A stretch of 64,000 bases of DNA, from contig CAWBGI010000007.1 of assembly GCA_963788225.1 (NCBI GenBank), positions 124,001 to 188,000 of the forward strand, given 5' to 3'. This stretch comes from Sulfotelmatobacter sp963788225. Lineage in GTDB: Bacteria; Acidobacteriota; Terriglobia; Terriglobales; Acidobacteriaceae. The position numbers and the translations under genes are program-made. Below are positions 50,629 through 60,198 of the stretch, in pieces. The notes below the pieces were generated by a model, which saw only the letters and a program-made list of their open reading frames with translations, did not search any database and had not been told where the DNA came from. The first letter of the stretch is position 1, and each line of letters begins with the position of its first letter.

Positions 50629-51296
50629 TCGAAGTTCGCAAGAATGTTCTCAAACAGAACGATGTCGTTGCTCGAGCTCTGCGCGACCGCTTTCACGCCG
50701 CCGGGGTGTTCGTTGTGAGTCTGGTATCGAGCCCCGGCTCGGGTAAGACTGCATTCCTCGAAAAGATTCTCACTCTACTTCGCCCAAACCACCGGGTAGC
50801 CGCTCTGGTGGGCGATCTCGCCACTGAGAATGACGCCGTGCGGCTGGCCCGCAGCCAGGCTCCGGTCAGACAAATCACCACCGGCACCCTTTGTCACCTG
50901 GAGGCTGCCATGGTCGGCAAAGCGCTGGAAGAGGCGCAATGGGATCTCAACCAATTGGACTTTCTCTTCATCGAAAACGTCGGCAATCTGGTCTGCCCTT
51001 CTTCTTATGACTTGGGAGAAGATCTCCGCTTGGTTCTGATTTCGGTGACCGAGGGTGAGGACAAACCGCTGAAGTATCCGACGATCTTCAACAGCGCCGA
51101 TGTCGCGGTCGTCACCAAGATCGACTTGGCGGCAGCTGTCGAATTCAATTGGGAGACAGCGTTCAACAACATTCAGGCGGTACGCCCGGGCATGCAGGTT
51201 TTCAAGGTCTCAGCCAAAACCGGCGAGGGCATGGAGAGCTTTCTGCAATTTCTGGCGGCACGTCTGAGCGAGCTGCGATCCGTCCCGATCGCTTGA
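50607..51296 (+). CDS. hypB: Hydrogenase nickel incorporation GTPase HypB
   Basis: A 229-residue HypB. Walker A SSPGSGKTAFLEK, GDLATENDAVRL, the metal-site TGTLCHLEAAM and NVGNLVCPSSYDLGE cysteines, the G4 motif VVTKIDL and SAKTGEGME. The N-terminal CxxCGC nickel site and His-rich storage region of some homologues are absent, so Ni storage is not expected. Last gene of the hydrogenase island. Confidence 0.95.
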   Translation: MRPEPRLIEVRKNVLKQNDVVARALRDRFHAAGVFVVSLVSSPGSGKTAFLEKILTLLRPNHRVAALVGDLATENDAVRLARSQAPVRQITTGTLCHLEAAMVGKALEEAQWDLNQLDFLFIENVGNLVCPSSYDLGEDLRLVLISVTEGEDKPLKYPTIFNSADVAVVTKIDLAAAVEFNWETAFNNIQAVRPGMQVFKVSAKTGEGMESFLQFLAARLSELRSVPIA

Positions 51297-51416
51297 GGAT
51301 CACAGAGACGCAATCGGATTCCGCTGGGTCGCGCCGGCCATGAATAAGGCTTTCACGCGTCTATAGTCGGGACTGCCGAAGCATCTTTCGCCAGCGTTGA
51401 TTTCAAGCGCAACCCG

Positions 51417-51782
51417 TTATCCGGCTTGCTGCGAGGCCACGTAGGCACGCAGTTCTTCCTGATCTTCGGGCAGCATTTTGGTGAACTTGATCCCATTTCC
51501 CACCTGCGGATCACAGGTGACAACTGTGGCCACGGCGAGTATCGTCCCATTAATCTGAAGAGTCATTTCTAAAATGGTTCCAATGGGAAACGGGTAGATC
51601 GATTCGACGTAGCAGCCGCTTTCGCTGATGTCGGAGGTTGCGCCACGAAGAGGAACATCGTTGCCGGAAACGCACAGTTCCACAGGAATGGCCGCCTTAA
51701 CGCGCGGGGCTGTTCTGTGTTCTGGCCGTTGTCCAGACTCGGGCTCACCTGGGGCGGAGCGATTCTGGCCGCTTTCGTCCAT
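51417..51782 (-). CDS. PilZ-domain protein
   Basis: A 121-residue PilZ protein. The c-di-GMP-binding parts are present: RTAPRVKAAIPVEL (RxxxR-type) and SDISESGCYVES (DxSxxG). The strand pair ILEMTLQINGTILAVATVV follows, ending GNGIKFTKML. It is a likely c-di-GMP effector with no fused output. It is convergent with hypB. ATG 51782 is used; TGTCTCTACACC occurs twice in tandem just upstream of it. Confidence 0.85.
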   Translation of the reverse strand: MDESGQNRSAPGEPESGQRPEHRTAPRVKAAIPVELCVSGNDVPLRGATSDISESGCYVESIYPFPIGTILEMTLQINGTILAVATVVTCDPQVGNGIKFTKMLPEDQEELRAYVASQQAG

Positions 51783-52002
51783 TGTCTCTACACCTGTCTC
51801 TACACCTTTGCCGCGTCATGCACTGTAATCAAGATGCGCTTCGATTTCAAGCGCCACGCCAACCAAGTTCGCATCGGCGTCTCCGCAGGCTTCCGGTCTG
51901 ACGTTACGTTGGTGCCCTTACTTCCCCTGCCATCCAGCAGCAAAATAGTTCTGTAAGATCAAGTTCTGTAGATCAAGCTTCGACCCGGGGAGAAGTCGCG
52001 CA

Positions 52003-53202
52003 ATGAATCGTCTGGTTTTTACACTGATATTGTGGATCCTTGCCATGCCGGCATGGGCGCAGAGCACGTCAGCTGATTACATAAGGACCGGCAACGAATA
52101 TTACACCAAGGGTGAATACGACCCGGCGATCGCGGATTATACCAAGGCCATTCAGTTGAATCCGAATGATCCTGCCGGGCCGTACGATCGCGGGCTCGCC
52201 TTCTATCACAAGAAGGATTATGACAGCGCCATTCAGGATTTTACGCAGGCCATTCGCCTGAAACCGAACCACGTGCAAGCGCTGGTTGCCCGCGCCAACG
52301 CGTACGATGACAAGGGTGACCGTGACGCCGCGTTCCGCGATTACAGCGAGGCCATCCGTGTCAACCCGGCTTACATCTCACCGTATATTGAACGCGGCAT
52401 TGCGTATGACAATCACGGCGACCATGACAACGCTATTGCCGACTTTTCCAAGGCGATGCAATTGGACGCCAACAGTTACCGCCCATATTACGGCCGCGGC
52501 TTGGCATACAAGAGGAAGGACGATTGCGACCGTGCGATTAAGGATTTCGACGATGCGATTCGCCTCAACCCAAACTATGCCAAGGCGTTCCTGGAACGCG
52601 GGCGCTGCTATTACAGCAAGAAGAATCTTGAGCAGGCGATTGCAGACTTGACCCAGTCCCACCAACTCGACTCGAATTCAACCGCCGCGCTCGTGGAGCG
52701 CGGCAACTCCTACGACGACAAAGGCGAGCGTGACAAGGCCATTCAGGACTACTCCGAGGCTCTTCGCATAGATCCAAATGACGCTTACGCGTTTTACAAT
52801 CGAGGTCTGACCTACCGCCACAAAGGCGAGTACGATCTGGCGATCAAGGATTACTCTGATGCGATACGGATTGATCCTAAGTATGCCTCGGCACTCAATA
52901 ATCGCGGCTGGGTGTATGATCGGCAGGGCAAACACGATCTGGCGATTGCGGATTTCACCGAAGCGGTGCGCCTAAAGCCAGATTATCAGTTTGCCTTCTT
53001 CAACCGGGGCAAAGCGGATCGCGAAAAAGGCGATTACGAGGGCGCAATCAAAGACTTGAACGAGGCGATCCGGTTGAATCCAAATGATGCGAACGCGTTC
53101 TACCAGCGTGGACTCGCCAGGCAGCAGAACCATGACACCGCAGGCGGCGACGCCGACATCGCCAAAGCCAAACAGCTAAACCCCAGCGTGACCGGCGACT
53201 AG
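52003..53202 (+). CDS. Secreted TPR-repeat protein
   Basis: A 399-residue protein with a signal peptide (MNRLVFTLILWILAMPAWAQ). About eleven consecutive 34-residue TPR motifs fill the rest, each with the frame AxxxYDxGxxDxAIxDYxxAIRLNPN. The DNA repeats with a period near 102 bp. It would serve as a periplasmic protein-interaction scaffold. GGGGAGAAG lies about 10 bases before ATG 52003. The 51783-52002 region before it shows the near-duplicate AAGATCAAG/TAGATCAAG but no clear promoter. Confidence 0.85.
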   Translation: MNRLVFTLILWILAMPAWAQSTSADYIRTGNEYYTKGEYDPAIADYTKAIQLNPNDPAGPYDRGLAFYHKKDYDSAIQDFTQAIRLKPNHVQALVARANAYDDKGDRDAAFRDYSEAIRVNPAYISPYIERGIAYDNHGDHDNAIADFSKAMQLDANSYRPYYGRGLAYKRKDDCDRAIKDFDDAIRLNPNYAKAFLERGRCYYSKKNLEQAIADLTQSHQLDSNSTAALVERGNSYDDKGERDKAIQDYSEALRIDPNDAYAFYNRGLTYRHKGEYDLAIKDYSDAIRIDPKYASALNNRGWVYDRQGKHDLAIADFTEAVRLKPDYQFAFFNRGKADREKGDYEGAIKDLNEAIRLNPNDANAFYQRGLARQQNHDTAGGDADIAKAKQLNPSVTGD

Positions 53203-53247
53203 TCGATGCGGTCATAACGGGATCGGGGCTGGGCGGGATCGAGACTC

Positions 53248-54480
53248 TTAGTTTGCCGGCGTCTCCAGCGCCCTGACCAGCCACGGAATAATCACCTGCT
53301 TGAAAATGCGGGGATCGGGCCAAACGCCAACCTGCCGCCCAAGATGTCCGCCTGAAGGATTAATCCACGCATCTTTTGGCACGTCGCCCCTGCTCAGGAG
53401 CAGATATTCGTCCTCGATCGGCACTTGCGTGTCCTTGACTCCCGCGAGTATCAACATGGGCGCCATCGGCTTTCCCAGCAGTCCCTGATGCACCAGCGAC
53501 AACTTTGGAAGGTACTCGCCCAGTTCCTCCAGTGTGTGCACGCCTTCCAGAATGTTCATGAGCGCCGGCACCTGGTCAAACAAGTATTCGCGATTGCCCA
53601 GCAGCGAGTTCATCAGAAAATCTTTCTGAAAGAACTTATCCACCGGCGGAGACTGCGCGCTTGCCCCGCGCAGCCGCGCGCGCTCCACGATTGCCATCTT
53701 CGTCGCCCAGTATGCTCCCCAGCTAACGCCGTGCATGGCGATGCGGTTCTTGTCGATCTCGGGGCGCGACTGTGCGTAGTCGATGACCTTCGACAACATG
53801 CGGTCGGAAGTTTCGCTAACTTTGATGGGCGATTGCCCGGTCCCGGGGCCATCGATTGCGAGATAACCGACTCCAAATGGAAGGATTGCGCCGAAACTCT
53901 CGGCGAGATCTTCCTTGCGGCTATCCAGACCATTCACCGCGATTACCAGCGGCACCGGGCCTTTTGGATTTTTCGGCAGCCGCAGGTAGCCGATGATTTC
54001 TTTTCCTTCGAAGGGAATGTGTACGACTTCCAACGGCGGATCGAAGAACCGCGCATGCGCCAGAAAAGCCTCGATCGCTTTTTCATAAGAGCGCTGCTTG
54101 CCCGGAGATGCCGGAATCGGCCAGCGTCCGAAGGAATACAACCGCCAGGCCCGGATGTAATCGGCGTTCGCCTTGGTGGGATCGGTCTTCTCCAGCGACT
54201 TCGCTTCGTTGAAATAGCGGTCAGCCACATGCATGAAAGCCGCGGCCCACTCGTCTTTATCGCGGGTATGGATTGAATTAAAGGCTTCCTTAATGTCGCC
54301 AGGATCGAGCCCGATCAACGGGTACTGTCCCACCTCGGCGCGATGAATGGCCTCGGCTTTGATTTCGTCGATGTTGCGCTCACGGCGCTCTTGCGCGAAG
54401 GCTATCACGGTGACGGCTGCTGTGGTGAGGAACAGGGCTACAAAACTCAATAGATTATCTCTCTGCATGACTCGTCTCAT
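53248..54480 (-). CDS. Alpha/beta hydrolase (FrsA/dienelactone-like), exported
   Basis: A protein of about 410 residues. The N-terminus has a signal or anchor segment (LLSFVALFLTTAAVTVIAFA), then a helical cap of about 130 residues. The alpha/beta hydrolase core has PLVIAVNGLDSRKED, nucleophile Ser in MHGVSWGAYWA, Asp in ILAGVKDTQVPIEDEY and His in SGGHLGRQVG. It resembles cap-plus-core hydrolases such as 2,6-dihydroxypseudooxynicotine hydrolase and FrsA; the substrate is unknown. It lies 87 bp downstream of the TonB receptor on the same strand, so it may process an imported compound. Start ATG 54480 or 54468. Confidence 0.78.
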   Translation of the reverse strand: MRRVMQRDNLLSFVALFLTTAAVTVIAFAQERRERNIDEIKAEAIHRAEVGQYPLIGLDPGDIKEAFNSIHTRDKDEWAAAFMHVADRYFNEAKSLEKTDPTKANADYIRAWRLYSFGRWPIPASPGKQRSYEKAIEAFLAHARFFDPPLEVVHIPFEGKEIIGYLRLPKNPKGPVPLVIAVNGLDSRKEDLAESFGAILPFGVGYLAIDGPGTGQSPIKVSETSDRMLSKVIDYAQSRPEIDKNRIAMHGVSWGAYWATKMAIVERARLRGASAQSPPVDKFFQKDFLMNSLLGNREYLFDQVPALMNILEGVHTLEELGEYLPKLSLVHQGLLGKPMAPMLILAGVKDTQVPIEDEYLLLSRGDVPKDAWINPSGGHLGRQVGVWPDPRIFKQVIIPWLVRALETPAN

Positions 54481-54567
54481 TTTCCGATCCAGCCGCTGAA
54501 GAGCGGCTTTCGTGAAAAGGGCCGGACGCGTTGAGGTCCGGCCCGAACAGGGTTCCACTCTCCGGAA

Positions 54568-57500
54568 CTAGAAAATGAACTTCAGTCCCAGTTGAATGGA
54601 TCGCGGACCTCCGGAGCCAATGGCGGGATTGGCGGCCGCAACATCAGGGGTAACGCAACCGCACCCAAATGCAGAAGGCGCGGCAGCCGGATCGTTGTTG
54701 CCATAACCGTTCTGTCCGCCGTAAGGATTGGCGAAATTGGGGTGGTTGAGAATGTTAAAGAATTCGGCGCGGAACTGGGCGCGCAGCCGCTCGCCAAAGT
54801 GCCAATTCTTGGCCAGAGAGAAATCCAAATTGCGGAAACCGGAATCGGGGAAGAGGTTGCGCCCCATGGTTCCGAAAGTTCCCGCAGGAGGCGGGATCAG
54901 CACCGAGTTACCTTTGGCAAAACAGCCATAAGTGGCAAGCGAGGCCGTTGCACCCACATTCGCAGCGTCGGTGGTGCAGGCTCCGGGCATGTTGGAGGAA
55001 CCGCCGGGGAAGAATGGGATGGGCGTCGAACCCGACTTGAAATCCGATGGGTTGCCGAAGAAATCCCATCGCTGAGGCGTCGCTTGTGGCGGGCTAACGG
55101 GGAGACCACCAATTCCAGCGAGGCCACTGGTCAGATCGATCACTCCCCATGGCTGCGGACTTGCGATCGTGGCAATGGTATTGATCTCCCAGCCTTCCAG
55201 CATCTGCCCAAAGCCGGTCTTTCCGGGAATGGCATAAGTCAACGAAACCGTGAGGCGCTGCCGGATATCAAAGTCGCTGTTCGCGTACTCGCGCTGCGGA
55301 TGCGTAGAATCCTGCGGAAGACCGTAACCGGCGCCGAAGTCCCAGTTCGCGCCCACGTCATCCAACGAATGCGAATAGGTATAGCCTGCAACCATGCTCA
55401 GGCCGTGGTAGTTACGCGAGGTCAAAGTGGCCTGCAGGCCGTTGTAGTTGGATTTGTAGAAATTTCCCATCTGGAAGATGTTGCTCAGCCAGCCGAACTG
55501 CGCGTTGTACGGCCGAGTAATTTGCGAATTGGTCCCCGGGGTTTCCTGATTGATATCGCGAATGCCCGTCAGATTGGTTCCGTGATTTCCAACATAGCCA
55601 ACTTCGAGCGATAGATTTGGAGTAAACGCGTGTTGCACGTTGAAGGTCCAAGTCCAGACGTATGGAGTCGTCAGATTGCGAACGACGCTCATAATAGGGC
55701 AAGGGCCCCCGACCATGGGATCGCAGTTGATGGCGCTAGCGCTCAAGTTCCCATAAAGTGGCGAACTGCTATCCCACTGAGGAAGAATCGGGGGTATGGC
55801 CAGGTTTCCTGCGGTGATTGTGCCGCCTGCGGTTTGCTGATTGGGAAGACCTGTGTTAGCGATGACGGCGCCGGTGGGGATGTTGGTCAAGCCGTAGCTG
55901 TTGTTAAACGCGAGGAACGATTCCCAGTTCACAACTTCGTACATCATGCTGGCTCCGCCGCGGACTACGGTGTTGCCCCTCCCAGTGACATCCCAGGCAA
56001 AGCCGAAGCGGGGAGCAAGATCTTTGGGATCGGAATTGTACGGGCCGCTGACGCCGTTGACGCCGACCTGAATCACTCCGGTGGCCGCATTGGGATCAAA
56101 ATTGCCCAGACGATTCTGGGCTTCTTTGATGACCGAGCTGAACTCATAGCGGAGGCCATAATTGATAGTTAGATTTCGACTGACCCGCCAGTCATCCTGG
56201 AAAAACAGGCTGTAGGCCCAGTCGTGAAGCTGGCGAGTGGGATCGCCTACTTGCACGGAGGCTTTGAAAGGATCTCCAGCGAAGAAATCCTCCAATGCGG
56301 TCGAGCCTGCTCCCGCGGTGATAGCGACGCCGCCCAGGATAGTGATGCTTCCGCGAGCGTTGCCGAAAGCGCCGCCGCTGACGCCATCGCGATGCAATTC
56401 GCCGCCGAATTTCCACGAATGCTTGCCGACAGTATAGGAAACATGGTCGATAATCTGAGTGATGGTGTCTGGTCCTTGAAACTTCGGCCACTTGAAGCCG
56501 CCGAGGCCGGGGACGAAAGCGCCGGCGAATCCAATGCGGGGCAGCCCTCCGGTGAAGGGACCGCTTACTCCAGTGTCAAGACCGTACGCGGAAGCCGGCA
56601 TGTTGATGTCGACGGGGAAAGTTGGCTGGTAGAGGCGGCTGTAGCCAACCCGAGCTTCGTTTACCCACCTGGTATTGGGCGTCCAAATCCAGTTCCCGCC
56701 GACCACCTGGGCGCGAGTATGGATTTTTGACCGCCATTGGTTTTGCAGCTCAGGAAAATCCTCCGCTGTGCCCGAGTTGTTGCCGAAGAAATAGGTTCCG
56801 TTAATCGACTGGCGGCTATTGAAGTTGTAATCGACTTTGGCGACTACGTCGTCAGTACCCGCTTGATTGGGGAAGCCCTGAACGAAATTCGGAGTCGGAT
56901 TGGGGTTGACGGGAAATCCACTGCCGTTGCATGTGACCGTGGACCCGGACAGGTTGCAACCGGAGAGCTTTTGACTTTCTGGGCTAATCATTACGGGCAA
57001 GCCGTGAGCGTCGATGACGCCGCCGGCGATCGCGGCCTGCAGGTCACGGATCGCGTCCGGAATACTGTTGCCGCAGTCCCCTATAACGTAGGTGCAATTT
57101 CCTACGTTCGTCGGCGAAGCGACCATGTAAGGTGTCGTGACGCTGTAGGTGTTTCCGATGTCGTAGCGCTGGCCCTCGTAGGATCCGAAAAAGAAGGCCT
57201 TGTCTTTGATGATGGCGCCGCCCAAACTGCCGCCAAACTGTTCCAGGCTGCGGTCGACTTTGGCGGCGGGAGATGCGCCGAAGGCGCAAGGAGCGCTGGC
57301 ACAGTTGAAATAATTGCGCGCGTCCATGGCGCCGTCGCGGCCGAACGCGAAGGCCGTGCCGTGCAGGGTATTAGTGCCAGATTTCAACCCCACGTTGACG
57401 ATGGCCCCGGGCTTCCAGCCGTACTCGGCAGGAGGATTTTGCTGAAGGTTAAATTCCTGAATGGCATCGATGGGCAGGATCGTAGCTGAGTCTCCCACAA

Positions 57501-58161
57501 TGCCAGAGCCGTTGATAATGCCTTGACCGGAGAAGGGTTCTGTGTTGTAGAGGCCGTCGATGAGATAAGCATTGTCTTCGGCGCGCAGACCGTTGGCGCT
57601 TGTCGTCGAGAATCCACCGCCTGGATAGCGCATCATCCCGGGACGCAACTGAAGCAGATTTTGATAGTTTCGGCCGTTCAACGGCAGGTCGTTGATTTGT
57701 TCATTGCTCAACGTTCCTCCCAGCGTGGCGGAGGTGGAGTTGACGAGAGGAATTTCTGCACTCACGGTGACGACTTCGGAAACATTTCCCGGTTGCAAAC
57801 TGAAATCCACGCGAGCGTCGGTTGCCACTTCGAGGGTGATGCCGGTTCGCTCTACCGACTTGAAGCCTTTCGCCTCCACATGAATCTTGTAGGTTCCCGG
57901 AATCAAGTTGGGAGCGGCATAATTCCCGGACGCGTCGGTAGTAAGATTTCGCGAGGTGCCACGCTGGGTGTCGGTGACGACGACGATTGCGCCTGCAACC
58001 GCAGCACCGCTCTGGTCGGTGACGCTGCCCAACACGCGGCCAGCTGTGGACTGGGCCGGGGCGGGCAGAGTCATGAGGCTGAAGGCAAGAACAAGAAGAA
58101 CAATCCGGGTGGCGATAGTCGTTTCGTGAACCGCGGACGTGGCGGTACTTCGGAATGTCAT
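54568..58161 (-). CDS. TonB-dependent receptor with carboxypeptidase-regulatory domain
   Basis: A 1197-residue outer-membrane receptor of the acidobacterial OAR-like type. Signal peptide (IVLLVLAFSLMTLPAPAQS), an N-terminal CarboxypepD_reg beta domain (GRVLGSVTDQSGAAVAGAIV to KGFKSVERTGITLEV), then a plug (INDLPLNGRNYQNLLQLRPG, AYLIDGLYN) and a long beta barrel ending in a C-terminal aromatic strand (GPRSIQLGLKFIF). It imports a large or scarce substrate, unknown here. ATG 58161 has GGAGG upstream; the ATG at 58221 lacks a signal peptide at its start. It is divergent from the FadR-type regulator, which may control it. Confidence 0.92.
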   Translation of the reverse strand: MTFRSTATSAVHETTIATRIVLLVLAFSLMTLPAPAQSTAGRVLGSVTDQSGAAVAGAIVVVTDTQRGTSRNLTTDASGNYAAPNLIPGTYKIHVEAKGFKSVERTGITLEVATDARVDFSLQPGNVSEVVTVSAEIPLVNSTSATLGGTLSNEQINDLPLNGRNYQNLLQLRPGMMRYPGGGFSTTSANGLRAEDNAYLIDGLYNTEPFSGQGIINGSGIVGDSATILPIDAIQEFNLQQNPPAEYGWKPGAIVNVGLKSGTNTLHGTAFAFGRDGAMDARNYFNCASAPCAFGASPAAKVDRSLEQFGGSLGGAIIKDKAFFFGSYEGQRYDIGNTYSVTTPYMVASPTNVGNCTYVIGDCGNSIPDAIRDLQAAIAGGVIDAHGLPVMISPESQKLSGCNLSGSTVTCNGSGFPVNPNPTPNFVQGFPNQAGTDDVVAKVDYNFNSRQSINGTYFFGNNSGTAEDFPELQNQWRSKIHTRAQVVGGNWIWTPNTRWVNEARVGYSRLYQPTFPVDINMPASAYGLDTGVSGPFTGGLPRIGFAGAFVPGLGGFKWPKFQGPDTITQIIDHVSYTVGKHSWKFGGELHRDGVSGGAFGNARGSITILGGVAITAGAGSTALEDFFAGDPFKASVQVGDPTRQLHDWAYSLFFQDDWRVSRNLTINYGLRYEFSSVIKEAQNRLGNFDPNAATGVIQVGVNGVSGPYNSDPKDLAPRFGFAWDVTGRGNTVVRGGASMMYEVVNWESFLAFNNSYGLTNIPTGAVIANTGLPNQQTAGGTITAGNLAIPPILPQWDSSSPLYGNLSASAINCDPMVGGPCPIMSVVRNLTTPYVWTWTFNVQHAFTPNLSLEVGYVGNHGTNLTGIRDINQETPGTNSQITRPYNAQFGWLSNIFQMGNFYKSNYNGLQATLTSRNYHGLSMVAGYTYSHSLDDVGANWDFGAGYGLPQDSTHPQREYANSDFDIRQRLTVSLTYAIPGKTGFGQMLEGWEINTIATIASPQPWGVIDLTSGLAGIGGLPVSPPQATPQRWDFFGNPSDFKSGSTPIPFFPGGSSNMPGACTTDAANVGATASLATYGCFAKGNSVLIPPPAGTFGTMGRNLFPDSGFRNLDFSLAKNWHFGERLRAQFRAEFFNILNHPNFANPYGGQNGYGNNDPAAAPSAFGCGCVTPDVAAANPAIGSGGPRSIQLGLKFIF

Positions 58162-58512
58162 CGCAAATTCCTCCGACTGCCTGGTCCGACAGCCATACCA
58201 CCGCTCGACGAATGAAGTCAAGCAAATTCTCTGCTTTCAGCCTTCTTCGTACCGCGGGGAGCACAGTTGGTTAAACGTGCTGTCCAAGGATTTTCCGCAA
58301 AAGAGCGATAAAACCGGCATTCGGCCATAGGCCTTGCGCGGCAGCCATGCGGAGTGATATCGTCCTAGCGATCATACCACCATACCGAAAGACCGCTAAT
58401 GCTTGGTCATCACTCGAACTCTCAGGAAACGCCGCCAAAGGTTGTGGACCTGCGGTATAGTAGTCAGACCTTCGCCAGTTCCCCAAAACTGGCTCGTGCG
58501 GGAGAGAATCCT
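58162..58512. promoter_or_regulatory. Divergent control region of TonB receptor and FadR-type operon
   Basis: Holds an 8-bp direct repeat, ATCATACC ACCATACC (58371-58386; GGTATGGT GGTATGAT on the other strand), like half-sites bound by FadR-type GntR regulators. TATAGT at 58456-58461 could be the -10 of the regulator gene. An in-frame ATG at 58399 lies upstream of that element, so it is probably not used. Confidence 0.4.
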
Positions 58513-59259
58513 GTGTACAAAGTCGTCCGCACTTCACGTCTGTTCGAGCAAATCGTCCAGCAAATCGAGGAGTCCGTCCTGAATGGCTCTCTTAAGCCGG
58601 GCGACCAACTCCCCGCGGAACGTGATTTAGCCCAACGGCTCGGGGTCAGCCGCACTGCCGTGCGCGAAGCTGTTAAGACTTTGCGTGAAAAAGGCCTGGT
58701 CGAAGCCTACTCCGGGCGCGGCACCTTCATCACTGACGGCACCACTCACGCAGCTCGCCAGTCGTTCGACCTGATGGTGAAGATCGGCCAGCAGGAAGGC
58801 TCGCCGCATCTGGCGGAGTTGCGCTTAATCCTGGAACCCGGAATTGCTGCGCTGGCCACCTTGCGCGTCAAAGATGACGATGTCGCGGCGATGCGGGAAG
58901 CGGTCGCGGTCATGGATCGCTCGCAGAAAGATCCCGAGGCTTACATCGAGGCGGACCTCGACTTCCACCTTGCCTTGGCAGAGGCAGCGGCGAACCCGCT
59001 TATTCTTTCTTTGATCGATTCCATTGTCGGACTACTGCGCGAGCAACGCATAAGAATCTTCAACGTAGAAGGCGGTCCGCAGCGCGGGCAGTTTCATCAC
59101 AAGCGAATTCTCGAGGCCATGGAACGGCACGATCCGGAGGCGGCCCGCAGCGCAATGGCTGCCCACCTCGAGCAGGTGCGCCAGGATTCGCAGGCTTCTT
59201 CCACCGGCAAACCCCCGCGAAAGCACGCGCCCGCGGCAGGTCCCAAAAGTACTTCGTGA
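58513..59259 (+). CDS. FadR-family (GntR) transcriptional regulator
   Basis: A 248-residue regulator. N-terminal winged HTH (LFEQIVQQIEESVLNGSLKPG, AERDLAQRLGVSRTAVREAVKTL, GRGTFI) and a C-terminal FCD all-alpha ligand domain (ELRLILEPGIAALATLR, DLDFHLALAEAAANPLI, HHKRILEAMERHDPEAARSAM) with metal-site His residues. Such proteins respond to organic acids. GTG 58513 is chosen: GGGAGAG lies 6-12 bases upstream and it gives the usual N-terminus; ATG 58399 would add 38 atypical residues. It heads the catabolic operon and faces the TonB receptor. Confidence 0.85.
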   Translation: MYKVVRTSRLFEQIVQQIEESVLNGSLKPGDQLPAERDLAQRLGVSRTAVREAVKTLREKGLVEAYSGRGTFITDGTTHAARQSFDLMVKIGQQEGSPHLAELRLILEPGIAALATLRVKDDDVAAMREAVAVMDRSQKDPEAYIEADLDFHLALAEAAANPLILSLIDSIVGLLREQRIRIFNVEGGPQRGQFHHKRILEAMERHDPEAARSAMAAHLEQVRQDSQASSTGKPPRKHAPAAGPKSTS

Positions 59260-59289
59260 TAAGTGAGAGTTCTGGAGGTTCTTCGGCGG

Positions 59290-60198
59290 ATGGCGAAACT
59301 CGGGTTCATCGGTCTGGGAGTCATGGGCAGCCAAATGGTCAACCGGTTGCTCAGCAAGGGTCACACTGTGACCGGCTACAACCGCACGCGCGCCAAGGCA
59401 CAATGGCTGGTTGAAAAGGGCATGCAGTGGGCCGACTCGCCGCGCGCGGTCGCTGGCGCGTCCGACTTCGTTTTTGCGATGGTTACTAACGCGGCGGCCA
59501 TCGCCGCCATCACCGATGGCCCGGATGGAATGCTGGCGGGCCTCAGCCCGGGCAAAATTTTCATTGACATGAGCACGGTGAGCCCCAGCGTGAGCCGCGC
59601 GCTAGCGGCGAAAGTGCGTGAAAAGGGCGCGGACATGGTCGACTCGCCTGTCTCCGGCAGCGTCATCACGTTGCAGGAAGGCAAGCTGTCAGTCATGGTC
59701 GGGGGACGCCGCGAGACCTTTGAAAAAGTGAAGCCGCTGCTCCTCGACATTGGCCCCAAAGTCACTTACGTGGGCGACAACGGCCTTGCGCTCGCCATGA
59801 AGATTGCCGTCAACCTCAGCCTCGCAGTGCAGATGCTGGCATTTTCCGAAGGCGTGTTGCTGGCCGAGAAGAGCGGCATTGCGCGCGAAACCGCGGTCGA
59901 TGTGCTTACACACAGCGCAGTCGCTTCGCCCATGATTCAATATCGCGGACCGTTCGTGTTGCAACAGCCGGAAGAAGCCTGGTTTGACGTCAATATGATG
60001 CAGAAGGATATGGTTCTCGCCATGGACCTCGGACGTCAGCTTGACGTGCCCCTGCCGAGCACTGCCGTGAGCAATGAAATCCTAACCGCGGCCCGGGGCA
60101 TGGGCTGGACGAAATACGATTTCGCTTGCATGTTCGACGTGCTGGCCGCTATGTCAGGAGTCACGACGCCGGTCACCGCAGGAGGCAAGAAGACATGA
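59290..60198 (+). CDS. Beta-hydroxyacid dehydrogenase (3-hydroxyisobutyrate dehydrogenase family)
   Basis: A 302-residue NAD(P)-dependent enzyme. Rossmann motif LGFIGLGVMGSQMVNRL, substrate motif VDSPVSGSVITLQEGKLSVM and the catalytic Lys in ALAMKIAVNLSL. The family oxidises 3-hydroxyisobutyrate, tartronate semialdehyde or similar acids, and the exact substrate cannot be read here. The substrate-loop sequence SGSVITL differs from the usual SGG, so an unusual specificity is possible. ATG 59290, 30 bp after the regulator; the next gene overlaps by 4 bp. Confidence 0.85.
   Translation: MAKLGFIGLGVMGSQMVNRLLSKGHTVTGYNRTRAKAQWLVEKGMQWADSPRAVAGASDFVFAMVTNAAAIAAITDGPDGMLAGLSPGKIFIDMSTVSPSVSRALAAKVREKGADMVDSPVSGSVITLQEGKLSVMVGGRRETFEKVKPLLLDIGPKVTYVGDNGLALAMKIAVNLSLAVQMLAFSEGVLLAEKSGIARETAVDVLTHSAVASPMIQYRGPFVLQQPEEAWFDVNMMQKDMVLAMDLGRQLDVPLPSTAVSNEILTAARGMGWTKYDFACMFDVLAAMSGVTTPVTAGGKKT

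Noticed and set aside
58399..58512. N-terminal extension of the FadR-type regulator from ATG 58399
   Set aside because: Atypical residues, and a TATAGT element and ribosome site lie inside it, favouring GTG 58513.
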